A DNA stretch of 64,000 nucleotides, from contig NZ_CVSZ01000020.1 in the NCBI RefSeq assembly GCF_001180325.1, positions 1 to 64,000 of the forward strand. The letters are read 5' to 3'. This DNA comes from Prochlorococcus marinus. Lineage in GTDB: Bacteria; Cyanobacteriota; Cyanobacteriia; PCC-6307; Cyanobiaceae. The notes beneath the pieces were generated by a model. It did no database searches, had not been told where the DNA came from, and saw nothing but the letters and a program-made list of their open reading frames with translations. The translations under genes and the position numbers were made by a program. Position 1 is the stretch's first letter. Each line of letters begins with the position of its first letter. Shown here in pieces: positions 40,650 to 50,098 of this stretch.

Positions 40650-40895
40650 TTATAAAGAATCTGCTAAAGTCCACCACCCAGCAGCAGGGCCTATAAATCT
40701 CACTACAATCCATAAGATTACTAACCCTCCGATTCCAATCCAACTGGCCTTAATACTTAATTTAATTAGGTTATCTCTTTGATTGATTGTAAAGGGAAGC
40801 CATTCAAATAATCTTGGAGACTCATCAATTTTAGTTTTAGTATTATTTTTTTTTGGAGGTAAACCAAGTGTTTTACGTCTTTTTGCTTCTCCCAT
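40650..40895 (-). CDS. DUF2839-like membrane protein
   Basis: An 81-residue protein starting MGEAKRRKTLGLPPKK, a lysine/arginine-rich head seen in the cyanobacterial DUF2839 family. One hydrophobic helix (about residues 53-71, GIGGLVILWIVVRFIG) makes it a single-pass membrane protein. Function is unknown. It is convergent with recA, two bases away, and follows the DinG-like gene by 29 bases on the same strand. Confidence 0.7.
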   Translation of the reverse strand: MGEAKRRKTLGLPPKKNNTKTKIDESPRLFEWLPFTINQRDNLIKLSIKASWIGIGGLVILWIVVRFIGPAAGWWTLADSL

Positions 40896-40924
40896 ATTTC
40901 GTTAGTTATTTACAAAATCATAAC

Positions 40925-42373
40925 CTAATCAAAAGGTAGCATATAGTTAATTTGCTTTGAAGGTTGAATGTTTTGCAAAAGTAATCTTCCCCAGTTTCTT
41001 TTATTTGCTCTTCCATCTAGGATTATTAACTTACCTGAATTTCTTCTTAAAGGAGAAATAGATCTTTCCAGTTTAATTCTAGCTTGAGGAAGAAAGAAGT
41101 CTCTAAACCAATCTTGAGAAAGCTTCTTTTTATGAGAGACCGTAATTGCATTAATGGGTTCTGACATTTTCGGAATCGGAAGTAAAGGAATGATAATTTG
41201 TTCTGGAATTTGAATTAAATAAGAATTCATAATCCACCAGTCAAAGCTAGAGCAAAGAATTTCATTTTTACCAGAGGGAATTGTCTCTAGCAATACTCTC
41301 TTCCCGTAAGTAGAAGCTAATTTTGTAGCAAGATTAGTTTTTAAATCAATATCATCAGACAACACTAAAGTTAAACCCTTTCTAAAAAGTATTAACTTTT
41401 TGCATTTTTCCAAGATTGAATTGGTAAAAAGAGGATTATTTGGAAGCAACTGTTTAGAGGGTATATATAAAGAAATCTTTTTCTCTTCAAAATTACTCTT
41501 AAAATTAATAACCAAATCAATATCTAAACTATGCTTTTTTAAATACATTTTGAAAAAATTATCTTTTCTTAATGCTGATAAAAAAACAAATTTATTATCT
41601 GAAAAAAATTTCTTAATTTGAAAAAGTTCATCTATTGGCTGTAAATACAAATTCCAATCTAAATTTGTATCGTTTAACTTTACCCAGCATGCCCAACCTT
41701 GAGATAATGCTTTGTTGACGCTTGAAAATTTATCAGAAAAAAAAGAATTTTCATGAAAAAAGTTTGACAAGAAACTAATTTCTTTTTCATCTAAATTGAT
41801 ATAACTATTTCCTAAGACCTTTCTCAAGAAGAACTTTTTCTTCAACGATTCATATACTTTTATAAACTTTTGATTGATTAATTCAAATTCTTTAAAATTT
41901 TTTGTCCAATCCTTTTTAAGTAAAGAAATCCTAAAATGATTTTTTAAATCCTGTTTTATATCCTCAATTCCTGAATAAACTATTCGATGATTTCTAAGAT
42001 TACGAGAATTGGGATCATTAAGAAAATTTTGGATAGTTATCAAGTGAACATGATGATTTGCAAAAATAAATTGATCATTTTTCAAAATAAAATTAAAACC
42101 TAGATTTTTCAATGAATCAATCTGAAATTGGCTTATAAATTGGATTTTTTCTTTAGATAAAATAAAAGTTGAATCCTCTTCCTTTAAAAATAAAGAAATC
42201 AAAATTGGAGGTAACCAATCATAGCTAGAGAAAATTTCTGAATTAATTAGATAAGTAGAATCATTTTCAATACATTTTGAAACTATCCTCCCAAAAGAAT
42301 ATATGTGCTCCCAATTAATACTTTGATCTCTCAAAAAATTTTTCAAATATTGATGACTTAAAATTTCAAGCAT
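40925..42373 (-). CDS. Degenerate DinG-like helicase-family protein
   Basis: A 482-residue protein whose C-terminal third resembles the DinG/XPD helicase C-domain: LPIPKMSEPINAI near LPFPxPSDP, then FFLPQARIKLERSISPLRRN in place of PqAxxRLkQgxGRLIR, and KLIILDGRANKRNWGR. The N-terminal part has no Walker A GxGKT, no DEAH box and no iron-sulfur cysteine set, so I do not expect ATP-driven unwinding. Whether it binds DNA or is a relic is unknown. It is divergent from tyrA. Confidence 0.65.
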   Translation of the reverse strand: MLEILSHQYLKNFLRDQSINWEHIYSFGRIVSKCIENDSTYLINSEIFSSYDWLPPILISLFLKEEDSTFILSKEKIQFISQFQIDSLKNLGFNFILKNDQFIFANHHVHLITIQNFLNDPNSRNLRNHRIVYSGIEDIKQDLKNHFRISLLKKDWTKNFKEFELINQKFIKVYESLKKKFFLRKVLGNSYINLDEKEISFLSNFFHENSFFSDKFSSVNKALSQGWACWVKLNDTNLDWNLYLQPIDELFQIKKFFSDNKFVFLSALRKDNFFKMYLKKHSLDIDLVINFKSNFEEKKISLYIPSKQLLPNNPLFTNSILEKCKKLILFRKGLTLVLSDDIDLKTNLATKLASTYGKRVLLETIPSGKNEILCSSFDWWIMNSYLIQIPEQIIIPLLPIPKMSEPINAITVSHKKKLSQDWFRDFFLPQARIKLERSISPLRRNSGKLIILDGRANKRNWGRLLLQNIQPSKQINYMLPFD

Positions 42374-42468
42374 TTATAATTAATTTAATTTAAAAAACAT
42401 GCAAAATTTATGAACCTAATATACAAAAAATTGGTATCAATAAAAGAGGGTCTTGAATTAATTAATTT

Positions 42469-43308
42469 ATGAAAATTGGAATAGTAGGATTAGGATTAAT
42501 TGGTGGTTCTTTAGGATTAAAACTCCAAAGTCTAAATCATACAATTTATGGAATAGCAAATAATGAATTTAATGAAAAAAAAGCTAAGGATAAAAAACTT
42601 GCAAATTTTGTTAGCTGTGATCTGAGCTTATTAAAAAAATGTGAGCTAATATTTTTAGCATTGCCTATCAAAGATTTGATCAGTCCGTCGCAACAATTAG
42701 TAGCATCAATACCTCAGGAAACAATACTAACTGATGTAGGGTCTGTAAAAGAACCAATTGTAAATACATGGGAAAATTCACATCCTCTATTTATTGGATC
42801 TCATCCAATGGCAGGCACAGAAAAAAAAGGAGTTGATTCAGGTTTTAAAGGTCTTTTTAAGAATGCAAAATGGATTATTACCCCAACACAAAATAGTGAT
42901 TTAAATTCAGTAAGAACTATTTCCGAACTCATAAAATCAATGGATTGTGAAATTTGCCAAGCTTCGCCAAAAGAGCATGATGAAGCAGTATCTCTAATTT
43001 CTCATTTGCCTATATTTTTAGCTTCTGCCCTCATAGAAACTGCGCAAACAAAAAATAATCAATCTTTATTAGATCTCTCGCAAAAATTAGCTGCTACAGG
43101 ATTTGCTGACACTTCGAGAGTTGGCGGAGGCAATGAACAACTAGGCCTAGATTTAGCTATTAATAATCAGATTAATGTTTTAAATTCCATAAATAATTTT
43201 AAAAATAAGCTGAATATACTGGAGTCTCTTATTAAAGAAAAAAATTGGGATTTACTTTCTAAAAAACTTGCTGAAGCAAAAGAAAACAGACAAAATTTTA
43301 TAAACTAA
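42469..43308 (+). CDS. tyrA: Prephenate/arogenate dehydrogenase
   Basis: Tyrosine-pathway dehydrogenase; cyanobacterial forms usually use arogenate with NADP. The Rossmann motif is GLGLIGGSLGLKL at residues 6-18. TDVGSVKEPI and SHPMAGTEKKGVDSG carry the conserved substrate-side serine/histidine region, and ISHLPIFLASAL follows. It is 279 residues, a single domain without an ACT extension. The 3' end overlaps the convergent crtD-like gene by 11 bases. Confidence 0.93.
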   Translation: MKIGIVGLGLIGGSLGLKLQSLNHTIYGIANNEFNEKKAKDKKLANFVSCDLSLLKKCELIFLALPIKDLISPSQQLVASIPQETILTDVGSVKEPIVNTWENSHPLFIGSHPMAGTEKKGVDSGFKGLFKNAKWIITPTQNSDLNSVRTISELIKSMDCEICQASPKEHDEAVSLISHLPIFLASALIETAQTKNNQSLLDLSQKLAATGFADTSRVGGGNEQLGLDLAINNQINVLNSINNFKNKLNILESLIKEKNWDLLSKKLAEAKENRQNFIN

Positions 43309-44803
43309 AATTTTCCATACCTTTGGAAGCTAAAATTTGCCTTGAAACCATTAATGCAGACTGACTAACACCTGCAGTCCCCTCTCCTGGATAAATCGAA
43401 TCTCCACATAACCATAAACCTTCAAAAGGTGTCCTACTTGATAATCCAAATAAACCAAAAATATCTGGATTTTGACCAAGCCCGCCTACTATTCCATTAG
43501 GTCTTTTTGTCCATTTTTCAAAGCCCAATGGAGTTGCTAATTCTCTATGTAGCCATTTTTCAGGATCAATATCAAATTGACTTTCCAATTCAAGGGATAT
43601 TTTTTTCATGAAACCATTTTTTTTCTTTAAGTAAGTTTGTTTATCTAGATCAAACCAATCTTTAGTTTTGGTAAAGATACTGGCAATTAAAGTAACCTCA
43701 CCTTTTGGCGCTCTTCCATCACCATCATCACTAATTGATACAAATAACGAACCAAATTCTTTTGAAACAAATTGATAATGATTGGAGAATGTTTTTTTAA
43801 TATGTCCCTTTTTTAATGCTGAATAAAAAACTACAGCTCCACTTGGATCAGGCAAATTATTTAGTCGGTTTTTATAATTTTTTTTTCTTTCTAAAGGATC
43901 TTTCAAATGCTTGAGCAAAGATTGTGGAGGTGCGGTATAAATCACATCTTTTGCTTGATAAATAAATGATTTTTTTTTCGAATTAGCTGATAGTTGCCAA
44001 CACATATTTACGTCGTCAAAAGTTATAGAACTAACTTCTTGTCCAAAAATTAAATTAACTCCAGTTTTAATTAATGAACTTTCTAATGATTCACTTAAAG
44101 ACTGCATAGATTTTTTAAGATGCCACAGACCATGTGGCTGTTGACACATCTGAAGAACAGTAGATCCATATAATGCTGCAGTACTATAAACGTCCTCTTG
44201 AGAATAAAGTTTTAGTTGAAGATTTAAGAATTTAATCAAGCGCTCATTCTTGGATAATCCACATATCCGCAATAGATCAAAAATAGTAGATTTGAGTAAG
44301 ATACCTGTGACAAGGTTAGAAGGTACTAGTGCTTTGAGAAGTTGAGAAAAATCCCAAAAATTACTTATTGGTATTACAGGATTATTATTAGCAAATAACC
44401 AATTACTTTCATGTATTAGGTTACAAAGCGTCCAAAATCTTTTACTCCCAGGAAACTGCATTTCTCGTTCAGCAATCCATTTACTTTTTTCATACCAAAT
44501 AGGTATAGGATTACTACCATCATTTAAATCAACAATGCAAGCAGGATCTAAAATTGTGGCTTCTGGGGATGGAATATCTAAAAAATCAAAAATTCTAGAA
44601 TGTATTCCTCCCTTCTCTAAACCAGCAACCTGAGTTGCGCCAACATCGAAAGTATAATTCTTTCTTTTAAAAGTACCGGCACATCCTCCGGCTTGAGTAT
44701 GAGATTCGATTAAAGTCACTGATAAGCCTTGTTTTGATAAAATCGCTGCAGAAGTTAGTCCTGCTATACCGGCGCCTACAACAATAACTTCAGACTTTCT
44801 CAT
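43298..44803 (-). CDS. CrtD-like carotenoid desaturase/isomerase-family FAD enzyme
   Basis: This 501-residue protein has an FAD-binding dinucleotide fold at its start (VIVVGAGIAGLTSAAIL, then ESHTQAGGCAGTF) and the phytoene-desaturase-type C-terminus with GLFGLSSRTPFEGLWLCGDS and GEGTAGVSQSALMVSRQ. It is closest in feel to CrtD (C-3',4' desaturase)/CrtH-type cyanobacterial enzymes. The exact substrate is not decidable here: Prochlorococcus is not known for myxol glycosides, so isomerase or another carotenoid step is possible. It overlaps tyrA at its end and diverges from the kinase-like gene five bases away. Confidence 0.75.
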   Translation of the reverse strand: MRKSEVIVVGAGIAGLTSAAILSKQGLSVTLIESHTQAGGCAGTFKRKNYTFDVGATQVAGLEKGGIHSRIFDFLDIPSPEATILDPACIVDLNDGSNPIPIWYEKSKWIAEREMQFPGSKRFWTLCNLIHESNWLFANNNPVIPISNFWDFSQLLKALVPSNLVTGILLKSTIFDLLRICGLSKNERLIKFLNLQLKLYSQEDVYSTAALYGSTVLQMCQQPHGLWHLKKSMQSLSESLESSLIKTGVNLIFGQEVSSITFDDVNMCWQLSANSKKKSFIYQAKDVIYTAPPQSLLKHLKDPLERKKNYKNRLNNLPDPSGAVVFYSALKKGHIKKTFSNHYQFVSKEFGSLFVSISDDGDGRAPKGEVTLIASIFTKTKDWFDLDKQTYLKKKNGFMKKISLELESQFDIDPEKWLHRELATPLGFEKWTKRPNGIVGGLGQNPDIFGLFGLSSRTPFEGLWLCGDSIYPGEGTAGVSQSALMVSRQILASKGMENFSL

Positions 44804-44807
44804 TAAA

Positions 44808-45686
44808 ATGCAAAAATTATCTCCTATTGAAATTAACGAAATTTGTGAAGAATTAGGTGAAACCTATCCAAAAAGTATTGAACAAGTACATGGTGGCGAT
44901 ATTCATAATGCATGGCGAATAGTATTCACAAACAAAAAGTTATTCCTTAAAAGAAACATTAGAAACAAAAAATTTCTTGAATTTGAAAAATATTGTCTCC
45001 AAAATTTGAGAAAATATATTAATCAAGAAAACTTAGTTATTCCTGAAGTTATTGCATATAAAAATATAAAAAATATAGAGATTCTTTTAATTGAATGGAT
45101 TGATATGCATAACTTTGACCAAAAAAAGCTTGGAAAAGGTTTAGGTGAATTGCACTTGAAATCAGCTGAATCTAATCCCAAACATTTTGGGTTTCCAGTT
45201 GAGGGTTTTATCGGTACAACAGATCAGAAAGAAGGCTTGGAAGATAATTGGATAGATTGTTTTTTAAACTTAAGGATAATACCTCAATTATTAAGTCTTA
45301 AATCGAGAATTTTAGATAAAGAAATTATAAATAAAGTTAAAGAAAAAATTCAATCAGAATTGCTAAATCACAAACCAATAAATGCTCTTGTTCATGGTGA
45401 TTTATGGTCAGGCAATGCAGGAATGGACAAAAATGGAAAAGGGGTTATATTTGACCCTGCATCTTGGTGGGCAGATAATGAAGTAGATATAGCTATGACA
45501 AAACTATTTGGAGGTTTTAGAAAAGAATTTTATGAAGAATACCATAGAATTTTTCCTATAAAAGAGGGATTTGAAAAAAGAATTATTATTTATAATTTTT
45601 ATCACATATTAAATCACGCCAATATGTTTGGAGGAGGGTACTTAAACCAAGTTGAAGATTACGTAAAAGCAATTCTTAATATGTAA
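44808..45686 (+). CDS. Fructosamine kinase family protein
   Basis: Fructosamine-3-kinase-like proteins phosphorylate ketoamine (Amadori) products on glycated proteins, leading to deglycation. This 292-residue protein has the APH-type kinase fold: KLFLKRNIRNKKF with the ATP lysine, the catalytic loop VHGDLWSGNAG, and IFDPASWWADNEVDIAMTKL-type metal-binding aspartate. ATG 44808 lies five bases from the divergent crtD-like start, so control signals overlap coding sequence. It converges on the CAAD gene. Confidence 0.88.
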   Translation: MQKLSPIEINEICEELGETYPKSIEQVHGGDIHNAWRIVFTNKKLFLKRNIRNKKFLEFEKYCLQNLRKYINQENLVIPEVIAYKNIKNIEILLIEWIDMHNFDQKKLGKGLGELHLKSAESNPKHFGFPVEGFIGTTDQKEGLEDNWIDCFLNLRIIPQLLSLKSRILDKEIINKVKEKIQSELLNHKPINALVHGDLWSGNAGMDKNGKGVIFDPASWWADNEVDIAMTKLFGGFRKEFYEEYHRIFPIKEGFEKRIIIYNFYHILNHANMFGGGYLNQVEDYVKAILNM

Positions 45687-45693
45687 TCTTTAA

Positions 45694-46059
45694 CTACCCT
45701 AAATATGTCTTCTTAAGATTTTGCACTTTATCTAGAACAGCTTCACGATTTTCACTGGTACGAAGATTTTGCCAGCTCCATTGACCGACAACAATGACCC
45801 CTAGCAGTTCTAGTAAACCAGGAAGAATTGGGAAAAAGTTTATCGTGTCAATGACAACTTTAATTATTATCTGAGCTATTACGACAACAGCAATTATGCC
45901 TGCCGCCTTGCCGTACTTGCCCATTTGAGTCCAATCAACATTACCAAGGGTTTCGTTGACTTTTCCCATAACATCAGAGTACTTCTCTGAAAAACTTTTG
46001 GTTTCTGAGCTTGTATCGGAGCCGGAGTCTTGGTTTGACTCTGGAGTGTTATCACTCAT
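45694..46059 (-). CDS. CAAD-domain thylakoid membrane protein
   Basis: A 121-residue protein: an acidic serine/threonine-rich start (about 1-40), two membrane helices (about 50-70 and 76-93), and a basic end (NLRTSENREAVLDKVQNLKKTY). This is the stand-alone CAAD domain, the membrane anchor also appended to some cyanobacterial aminoacyl-tRNA synthetases and related to CURT1 proteins that shape thylakoid edges. G+C is higher than that of its neighbours. It has its own promoter region at 46060-46352. Confidence 0.88.
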   Translation of the reverse strand: MSDNTPESNQDSGSDTSSETKSFSEKYSDVMGKVNETLGNVDWTQMGKYGKAAGIIAVVVIAQIIIKVVIDTINFFPILPGLLELLGVIVVGQWSWQNLRTSENREAVLDKVQNLKKTYLG

Positions 46060-46352
46060 GAATTCAGTAAACTTAATATATGAACCAGACAGTATCGGAA
46101 AAAACGTCTATTGACTACCTTTTTGTTATGCAAAATTCCGAACCGAAACATTTTGTATTTTTTAGAGGCATTGGTATATTTGCTTTCTGAAGATATTTAA
46201 ACTTAAAATTGATTTATAAAAACTTCACATTATGGTCTAGTTCTAACAAAAACATTAATAAATTAGAGTAATAAGAAAAATTTAAAAGTCTAAAATTTTT
46301 ATTTTAATTATTATATTTTCATAGTTTATCTCGCAAAAATTAAAGGATTTCA
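46060..46352. promoter_or_regulatory. Divergent region, CAAD gene / moeB
   Basis: This 293-base AT-rich gap separates the CAAD gene (minus) from moeB (plus). TATATT around 46312-46317 is a possible -10 for moeB, and AAAGGATTTC just before 46353 is its ribosome binding site. I see no RNA gene or small ORF here. Confidence 0.4.
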
Positions 46353-47516
46353 ATGTCCAAAGATATAAAATTTAATTTCTTAAACTCTGATGAAGAAGAA
46401 AGATATCAAAAACATTTGACCCTCAAAGAGATAGGTTATGAGGGCCAACTAAATCTTAAAAACAGCTCAGTATTATGCATTGGAGCAGGTGGGCTTGGTT
46501 CTTCCGTTTTGCTTTATCTAGCTGCAGCAGGAATTGGAAGAATTGGAATAGTTGATAACGATCAAGTTGAAAAGTCTAATCTCCAGAGACAGATAATTCA
46601 TGAAACAAATACTATTGGCAATCTTAAAATTGATTCTGCTCGGGAAAGAATTAAAAAATTCAATCCTAATTGTGAAATATTAACCTTTTCAGAGAGAATT
46701 AATCCTAAAAATGCCCTTGAATTAATAAAGGAGTTTGATGTTATTTGTGATTGCTCGGATAACTTTGGCACAAGATATTTAATAAATGATTCATGCCTGA
46801 TATTAAAAAAACCCCTAGTCTTTGGAAGTGTACAAGGCTTTGAAGGACAAGTAAGTGTTTTCAATTTATATAAAAATAGTCCTAATTTACGAGACTTACT
46901 TCCAGAATCACCTACAAAAAATGCTGTCCCTAGTTGTGCAGAATACGGGGTTGTAGGTGTTTCAACAGGTTTAATAGGAATTCTTCAGGTTAATGAAATT
47001 ATCAAAATCATTTTGAAAAAAGGTGAAATTTTAGATGGGAAAATTTTAATTTTCGATCTATTTAATATGAATATGAAAAAATTACATCTAAAAAGTGATC
47101 AGTTAAATAAACGAATAAAAAATCTGTCTCAGTTTGAGAGCTTTTATAATAGTGATGAATATTGCGGGAAAAACGATGAAATTAAAACTATTAATGCTAA
47201 TGACTTTAATAGTTTATACAAAGCAAAACCTAACAAAATTCTTTTAATTGATGTTAGAGAAAATGAAGAGTTTTCGCAATCCGCAATAGAGGGATCTATC
47301 TCAATTCCCCTGAGTCATTTGAAGCAAGAATCTGACTTAAAATTTATTCAAAAAGAAAGTTTAAATAAAGAGGTTTTCACTATATGTAAATCGGGGAAAC
47401 GCTCTGAAAAAGCTTCAAGAATCTTGTCTAAATTCAAAATTCAGTCAAGATCTATTGAAGGCGGCATTGAAAAAATAAAAAAATATTGTGCAAATAATTT
47501 TTTAAGAATAAGTTAG
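46353..47516 (+). CDS. moeB: MoeB/ThiF adenylyltransferase with rhodanese domain
   Basis: An E1-like enzyme that adenylates the C-terminal glycine of MoaD or ThiS, with a rhodanese domain supplying persulfide sulfur for molybdopterin or thiamin synthesis. The ATP-binding loop is GAGGLGSSVLLYLAAAG with IVDNDQVEKSNLQRQ. The rhodanese domain (about 280-387) has LLIDVRENEEF and active-site loop FTICKSGKRSEKA with the catalytic cysteine. The structural CxxC zinc pairs of many ThiF proteins are not evident. The 3' end overlaps the cobO gene by four bases, convergent. Confidence 0.9.
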   Translation: MSKDIKFNFLNSDEEERYQKHLTLKEIGYEGQLNLKNSSVLCIGAGGLGSSVLLYLAAAGIGRIGIVDNDQVEKSNLQRQIIHETNTIGNLKIDSARERIKKFNPNCEILTFSERINPKNALELIKEFDVICDCSDNFGTRYLINDSCLILKKPLVFGSVQGFEGQVSVFNLYKNSPNLRDLLPESPTKNAVPSCAEYGVVGVSTGLIGILQVNEIIKIILKKGEILDGKILIFDLFNMNMKKLHLKSDQLNKRIKNLSQFESFYNSDEYCGKNDEIKTINANDFNSLYKAKPNKILLIDVRENEEFSQSAIEGSISIPLSHLKQESDLKFIQKESLNKEVFTICKSGKRSEKASRILSKFKIQSRSIEGGIEKIKKYCANNFLRIS

Positions 47517-48673
47517 TAATCAACTCCTCTTTTTAAATCAACTCCCACATTTGCATAATGCTTATGACAAACCATTTCAGAATAAACATCAGCTAGTTCA
47601 AAGTATGAAGGTTCATTTTTACACCTCCCAGTAATTACAACTTCTGTATCTGCTGGTTTTTTTAAGAGCGTTTGATGTATTGATTCCACAGGTAACAACT
47701 CTAAATCAACAGTTGGATTCAATTCATCTAAAATGATTGTCTTATACAAGCCAGACAAAATCGCAGCTTTAGCAATTTCCCATGCTCTTTCAGCCTCAAC
47801 ATAATCAATTGGTTGTTGTTGACCTCTCCATACGATGGCATCTCTGCCTGAACGCAAATGATCTACTAAATGAGGGTAACTCTCTCTCAAAGCTTCTATG
47901 GCAGCATCTTCGGTATATCCATTTCCACCTTTTAACCACTGTAATATTAAAACTCTATGACTTTTATCTTGAGATATTCCTTTACCAATAGCTTGAAGAG
48001 CCTTACCGAGTGCACTTGTGGATTTACCCTTTCCTTCACCTGTATAAATCTCAATTCCACCACTAGAACTACTTTGTTTTGATAGTTCTGATAAGTCTCC
48101 TATCAAACGTGGTCTCATTTCTGAGTGGAGTTGAGATATTCTTACCAAAGAGGGTGGGGCCGCCCTTCCAGTAATAATTATTTCTAATCCATCTGGACGA
48201 TTTTGCAGAGTATCAACTACTTCATTAATATCAAGCATTCCTAAATCAAGAACTGGATTTAACTCATCTAGTACAACTACAGAATAAAGAGAACTAGCAA
48301 TTGCTCCTTTAGCAATATTCCAACCTCTTTCGGCCTCACCAACATCAAACTTTGTAACTTGATCAGCAGTGAAAAATTCGGATCTTCCTGTCCTTACATG
48401 GTCAATTAAATGTGGAAAGCCTCTTTGTAAAGCCTCTATAGCTGAATCCTCGTCATATGGTCTCTCAGGGCCTTTTAAAAATCTTAGAAGTAAAACTCTG
48501 GACTGTCTTTTTTCGCATATTCCTAATCCTATTGTCCTGAGAACTACTCCCAAAGCAGCCTGACTTTTCCCCTTTCCCTCTCCATCATAAATATGTAATT
48601 GACCTTTTGATCTCTCTTGACTGTCACTTGCTGTGACAATTCCAATTCCTCTATTTCTACTCGTATTCGTCAA
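47513..48673 (-). CDS. cobO: Tandem-duplicated CobO-type corrinoid adenosyltransferase
   Basis: CobO attaches the 5'-deoxyadenosyl group to cobalt during coenzyme B12 synthesis. A usual CobO is about 200 residues; this protein has two copies in 386. Copy 1 (about 22-190) has P-loop YDGEGKGKSQAALG and VVLDELNPVLDLG; copy 2 (about 206-380) has YTGEGKGKSTSALG and IILDELNPTVDLE. Both keep their P-loops and the EDxAIEAL and ITGR motifs, so both may be active or one may be regulatory. It belongs with cbiG-cobJ at 11647-13452. Confidence 0.9.
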   Translation of the reverse strand: MTNTSRNRGIGIVTASDSQERSKGQLHIYDGEGKGKSQAALGVVLRTIGLGICEKRQSRVLLLRFLKGPERPYDEDSAIEALQRGFPHLIDHVRTGRSEFFTADQVTKFDVGEAERGWNIAKGAIASSLYSVVVLDELNPVLDLGMLDINEVVDTLQNRPDGLEIIITGRAAPPSLVRISQLHSEMRPRLIGDLSELSKQSSSSGGIEIYTGEGKGKSTSALGKALQAIGKGISQDKSHRVLILQWLKGGNGYTEDAAIEALRESYPHLVDHLRSGRDAIVWRGQQQPIDYVEAERAWEIAKAAILSGLYKTIILDELNPTVDLELLPVESIHQTLLKKPADTEVVITGRCKNEPSYFELADVYSEMVCHKHYANVGVDLKRGVDY

Positions 48674-48781
48674 TTGAACAAAATTAGTAAATTTAATCTA
48701 AGATACAAATAAGAATATTATTAAAAATTTAATAATAAATTCAACCTATTCATAGGTAATTTGAATTTTAAAGTAATTAGC

Positions 48782-49606
48782 ATGTTCAATCAACTAGAAA
48801 ATCTCTCTGATGAACAAAGTGAAAAGCTTTATACAGTTAGAAGATACATTAAGAATCTTGATAGTGTTTGTATTGCTTATTCCGGAGGAGTTGACAGTAC
48901 ATTAGTTGCATCATTAGCATTCGAGCAATTAGGTAGCAAAGCAATTGCCATAACTGGAATTTCTCCTGCATTAGCCACTACTCTTCGTGAAGAAGCAAGA
49001 TGGCAAGCAAAATGGATTGGAGTAAAGCATGTAGAGATTAAAACATCAGAATTAGACCAATCAAGTTACAGTGAAAATCCTAAGGATAGGTGCTTTGCAT
49101 GCAAAAAAGAGCTCCACAGACATACAAGCTACCTCTCTAAAAAACTTAATTACAAGATAGTTTTAGATGGAGTCAATCTGGATGACCTTAAAGATTACAG
49201 ACCAGGTATACAAGCCTCAAAACAAGCAGGAGTTATCTCTCCCCTTGCAAAATTTAAAGTCTCAAAACAAGACATTAGGGATATATCAAGAGCATTGGGT
49301 TTTCCTTGGTGGGATAAACCTGCTCAACCTTGTTTATCATCAAGATTTCCTTATGGCCATGAAATAACTAGTGAAAGGCTAAAAATGGTTGAGAAAGCAG
49401 AAGAATATCTTAAAGAATGTGGAATATCGGAGGTTAGAGTTAGATGCCAAGGCTCAACCGCAAGAATAGAAATTCCCCAAGATGAATTAAAGCATTTTTT
49501 TAAAAAATATAATTTTAGTGAGTTAGTTCAATATTTTTCTAATTTAGGATTTAATTGCACAAGTTTAGATCTAGAGGGACTTGTAAGCGGAAAATTAAAT
49601 AGGTAA
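48782..49606 (+). CDS. larE: LarE-type ATP-dependent sacrificial sulfur transferase
   Basis: LarE donates a cysteine sulfur to make the nickel-pincer nucleotide of lactate racemase. It has the PP-loop SGGVDSTLVASLAFE, then PKDRCFACKKELH with the CxxC-type cysteines near the sacrificial position, and CLSSRFPYGHEIT. I start it at ATG 48782 (MFNQLENL); the frame is open from TTG 48761. larB, larC and larA are not in the window, so the final substrate here is uncertain. It converges on speD. Confidence 0.88.
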   Translation: MFNQLENLSDEQSEKLYTVRRYIKNLDSVCIAYSGGVDSTLVASLAFEQLGSKAIAITGISPALATTLREEARWQAKWIGVKHVEIKTSELDQSSYSENPKDRCFACKKELHRHTSYLSKKLNYKIVLDGVNLDDLKDYRPGIQASKQAGVISPLAKFKVSKQDIRDISRALGFPWWDKPAQPCLSSRFPYGHEITSERLKMVEKAEEYLKECGISEVRVRCQGSTARIEIPQDELKHFFKKYNFSELVQYFSNLGFNCTSLDLEGLVSGKLNR

Positions 49607-49612
49607 ATATTG

Positions 49613-50047
49613 TCAAACAACTGTTCTGATCTGATTAGAGACTTCTGAAGGTGGATTTCGCTCAATGACACGCAAAGAATGTTCTTTAGCCATCAAAGAT
49701 TCAATTAAATATTGACTAGCTAGTTCAGGCATCATATTTTGACCACATGTAAAAATATCGACTGCCGAATAATTAGATTCAGGCCAAGTATGTATTGAAA
49801 TATGAGATTCTGCCAGTAATGCAATTGCCGTAACCCCCTGAGGCTCAAATTTATTACTTATCAAATTCAAAACTGTTGCATTTGCCAATTTAGCAGCTCT
49901 ATTTAAAATACAGCGCAAAAAGGATTCTTCATTTAATTTTTCGCGATCGCATCTATAAAGTTCCAACAAAAGGTGTTTACTTTGATGAATTAATTTTTGC
50001 TCATTACTTAACGAATTTAAAATTTGACTTTTTTTGTAGATTTCCAT
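49613..50047 (-). CDS. speD: S-adenosylmethionine decarboxylase proenzyme
   Basis: SpeD makes the aminopropyl donor for spermidine. The proenzyme cleaves itself before Ser81 in LLAESHISIHTWPE to create a pyruvoyl group; His86 and Cys101 in FTCG are the expected processing and catalytic residues. At 144 residues it is the short bacterial form with an extra ~20-residue head. It converges on larE and lies 51 bases downstream of recF on the same strand. Confidence 0.95.
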   Translation of the reverse strand: MEIYKKSQILNSLSNEQKLIHQSKHLLLELYRCDREKLNEESFLRCILNRAAKLANATVLNLISNKFEPQGVTAIALLAESHISIHTWPESNYSAVDIFTCGQNMMPELASQYLIESLMAKEHSLRVIERNPPSEVSNQIRTVV

Positions 50048-50098
50048 TTAAGAAATTTATATGAAATTAAGATTAGCTAAAAAACATGCTTTTTAAAA

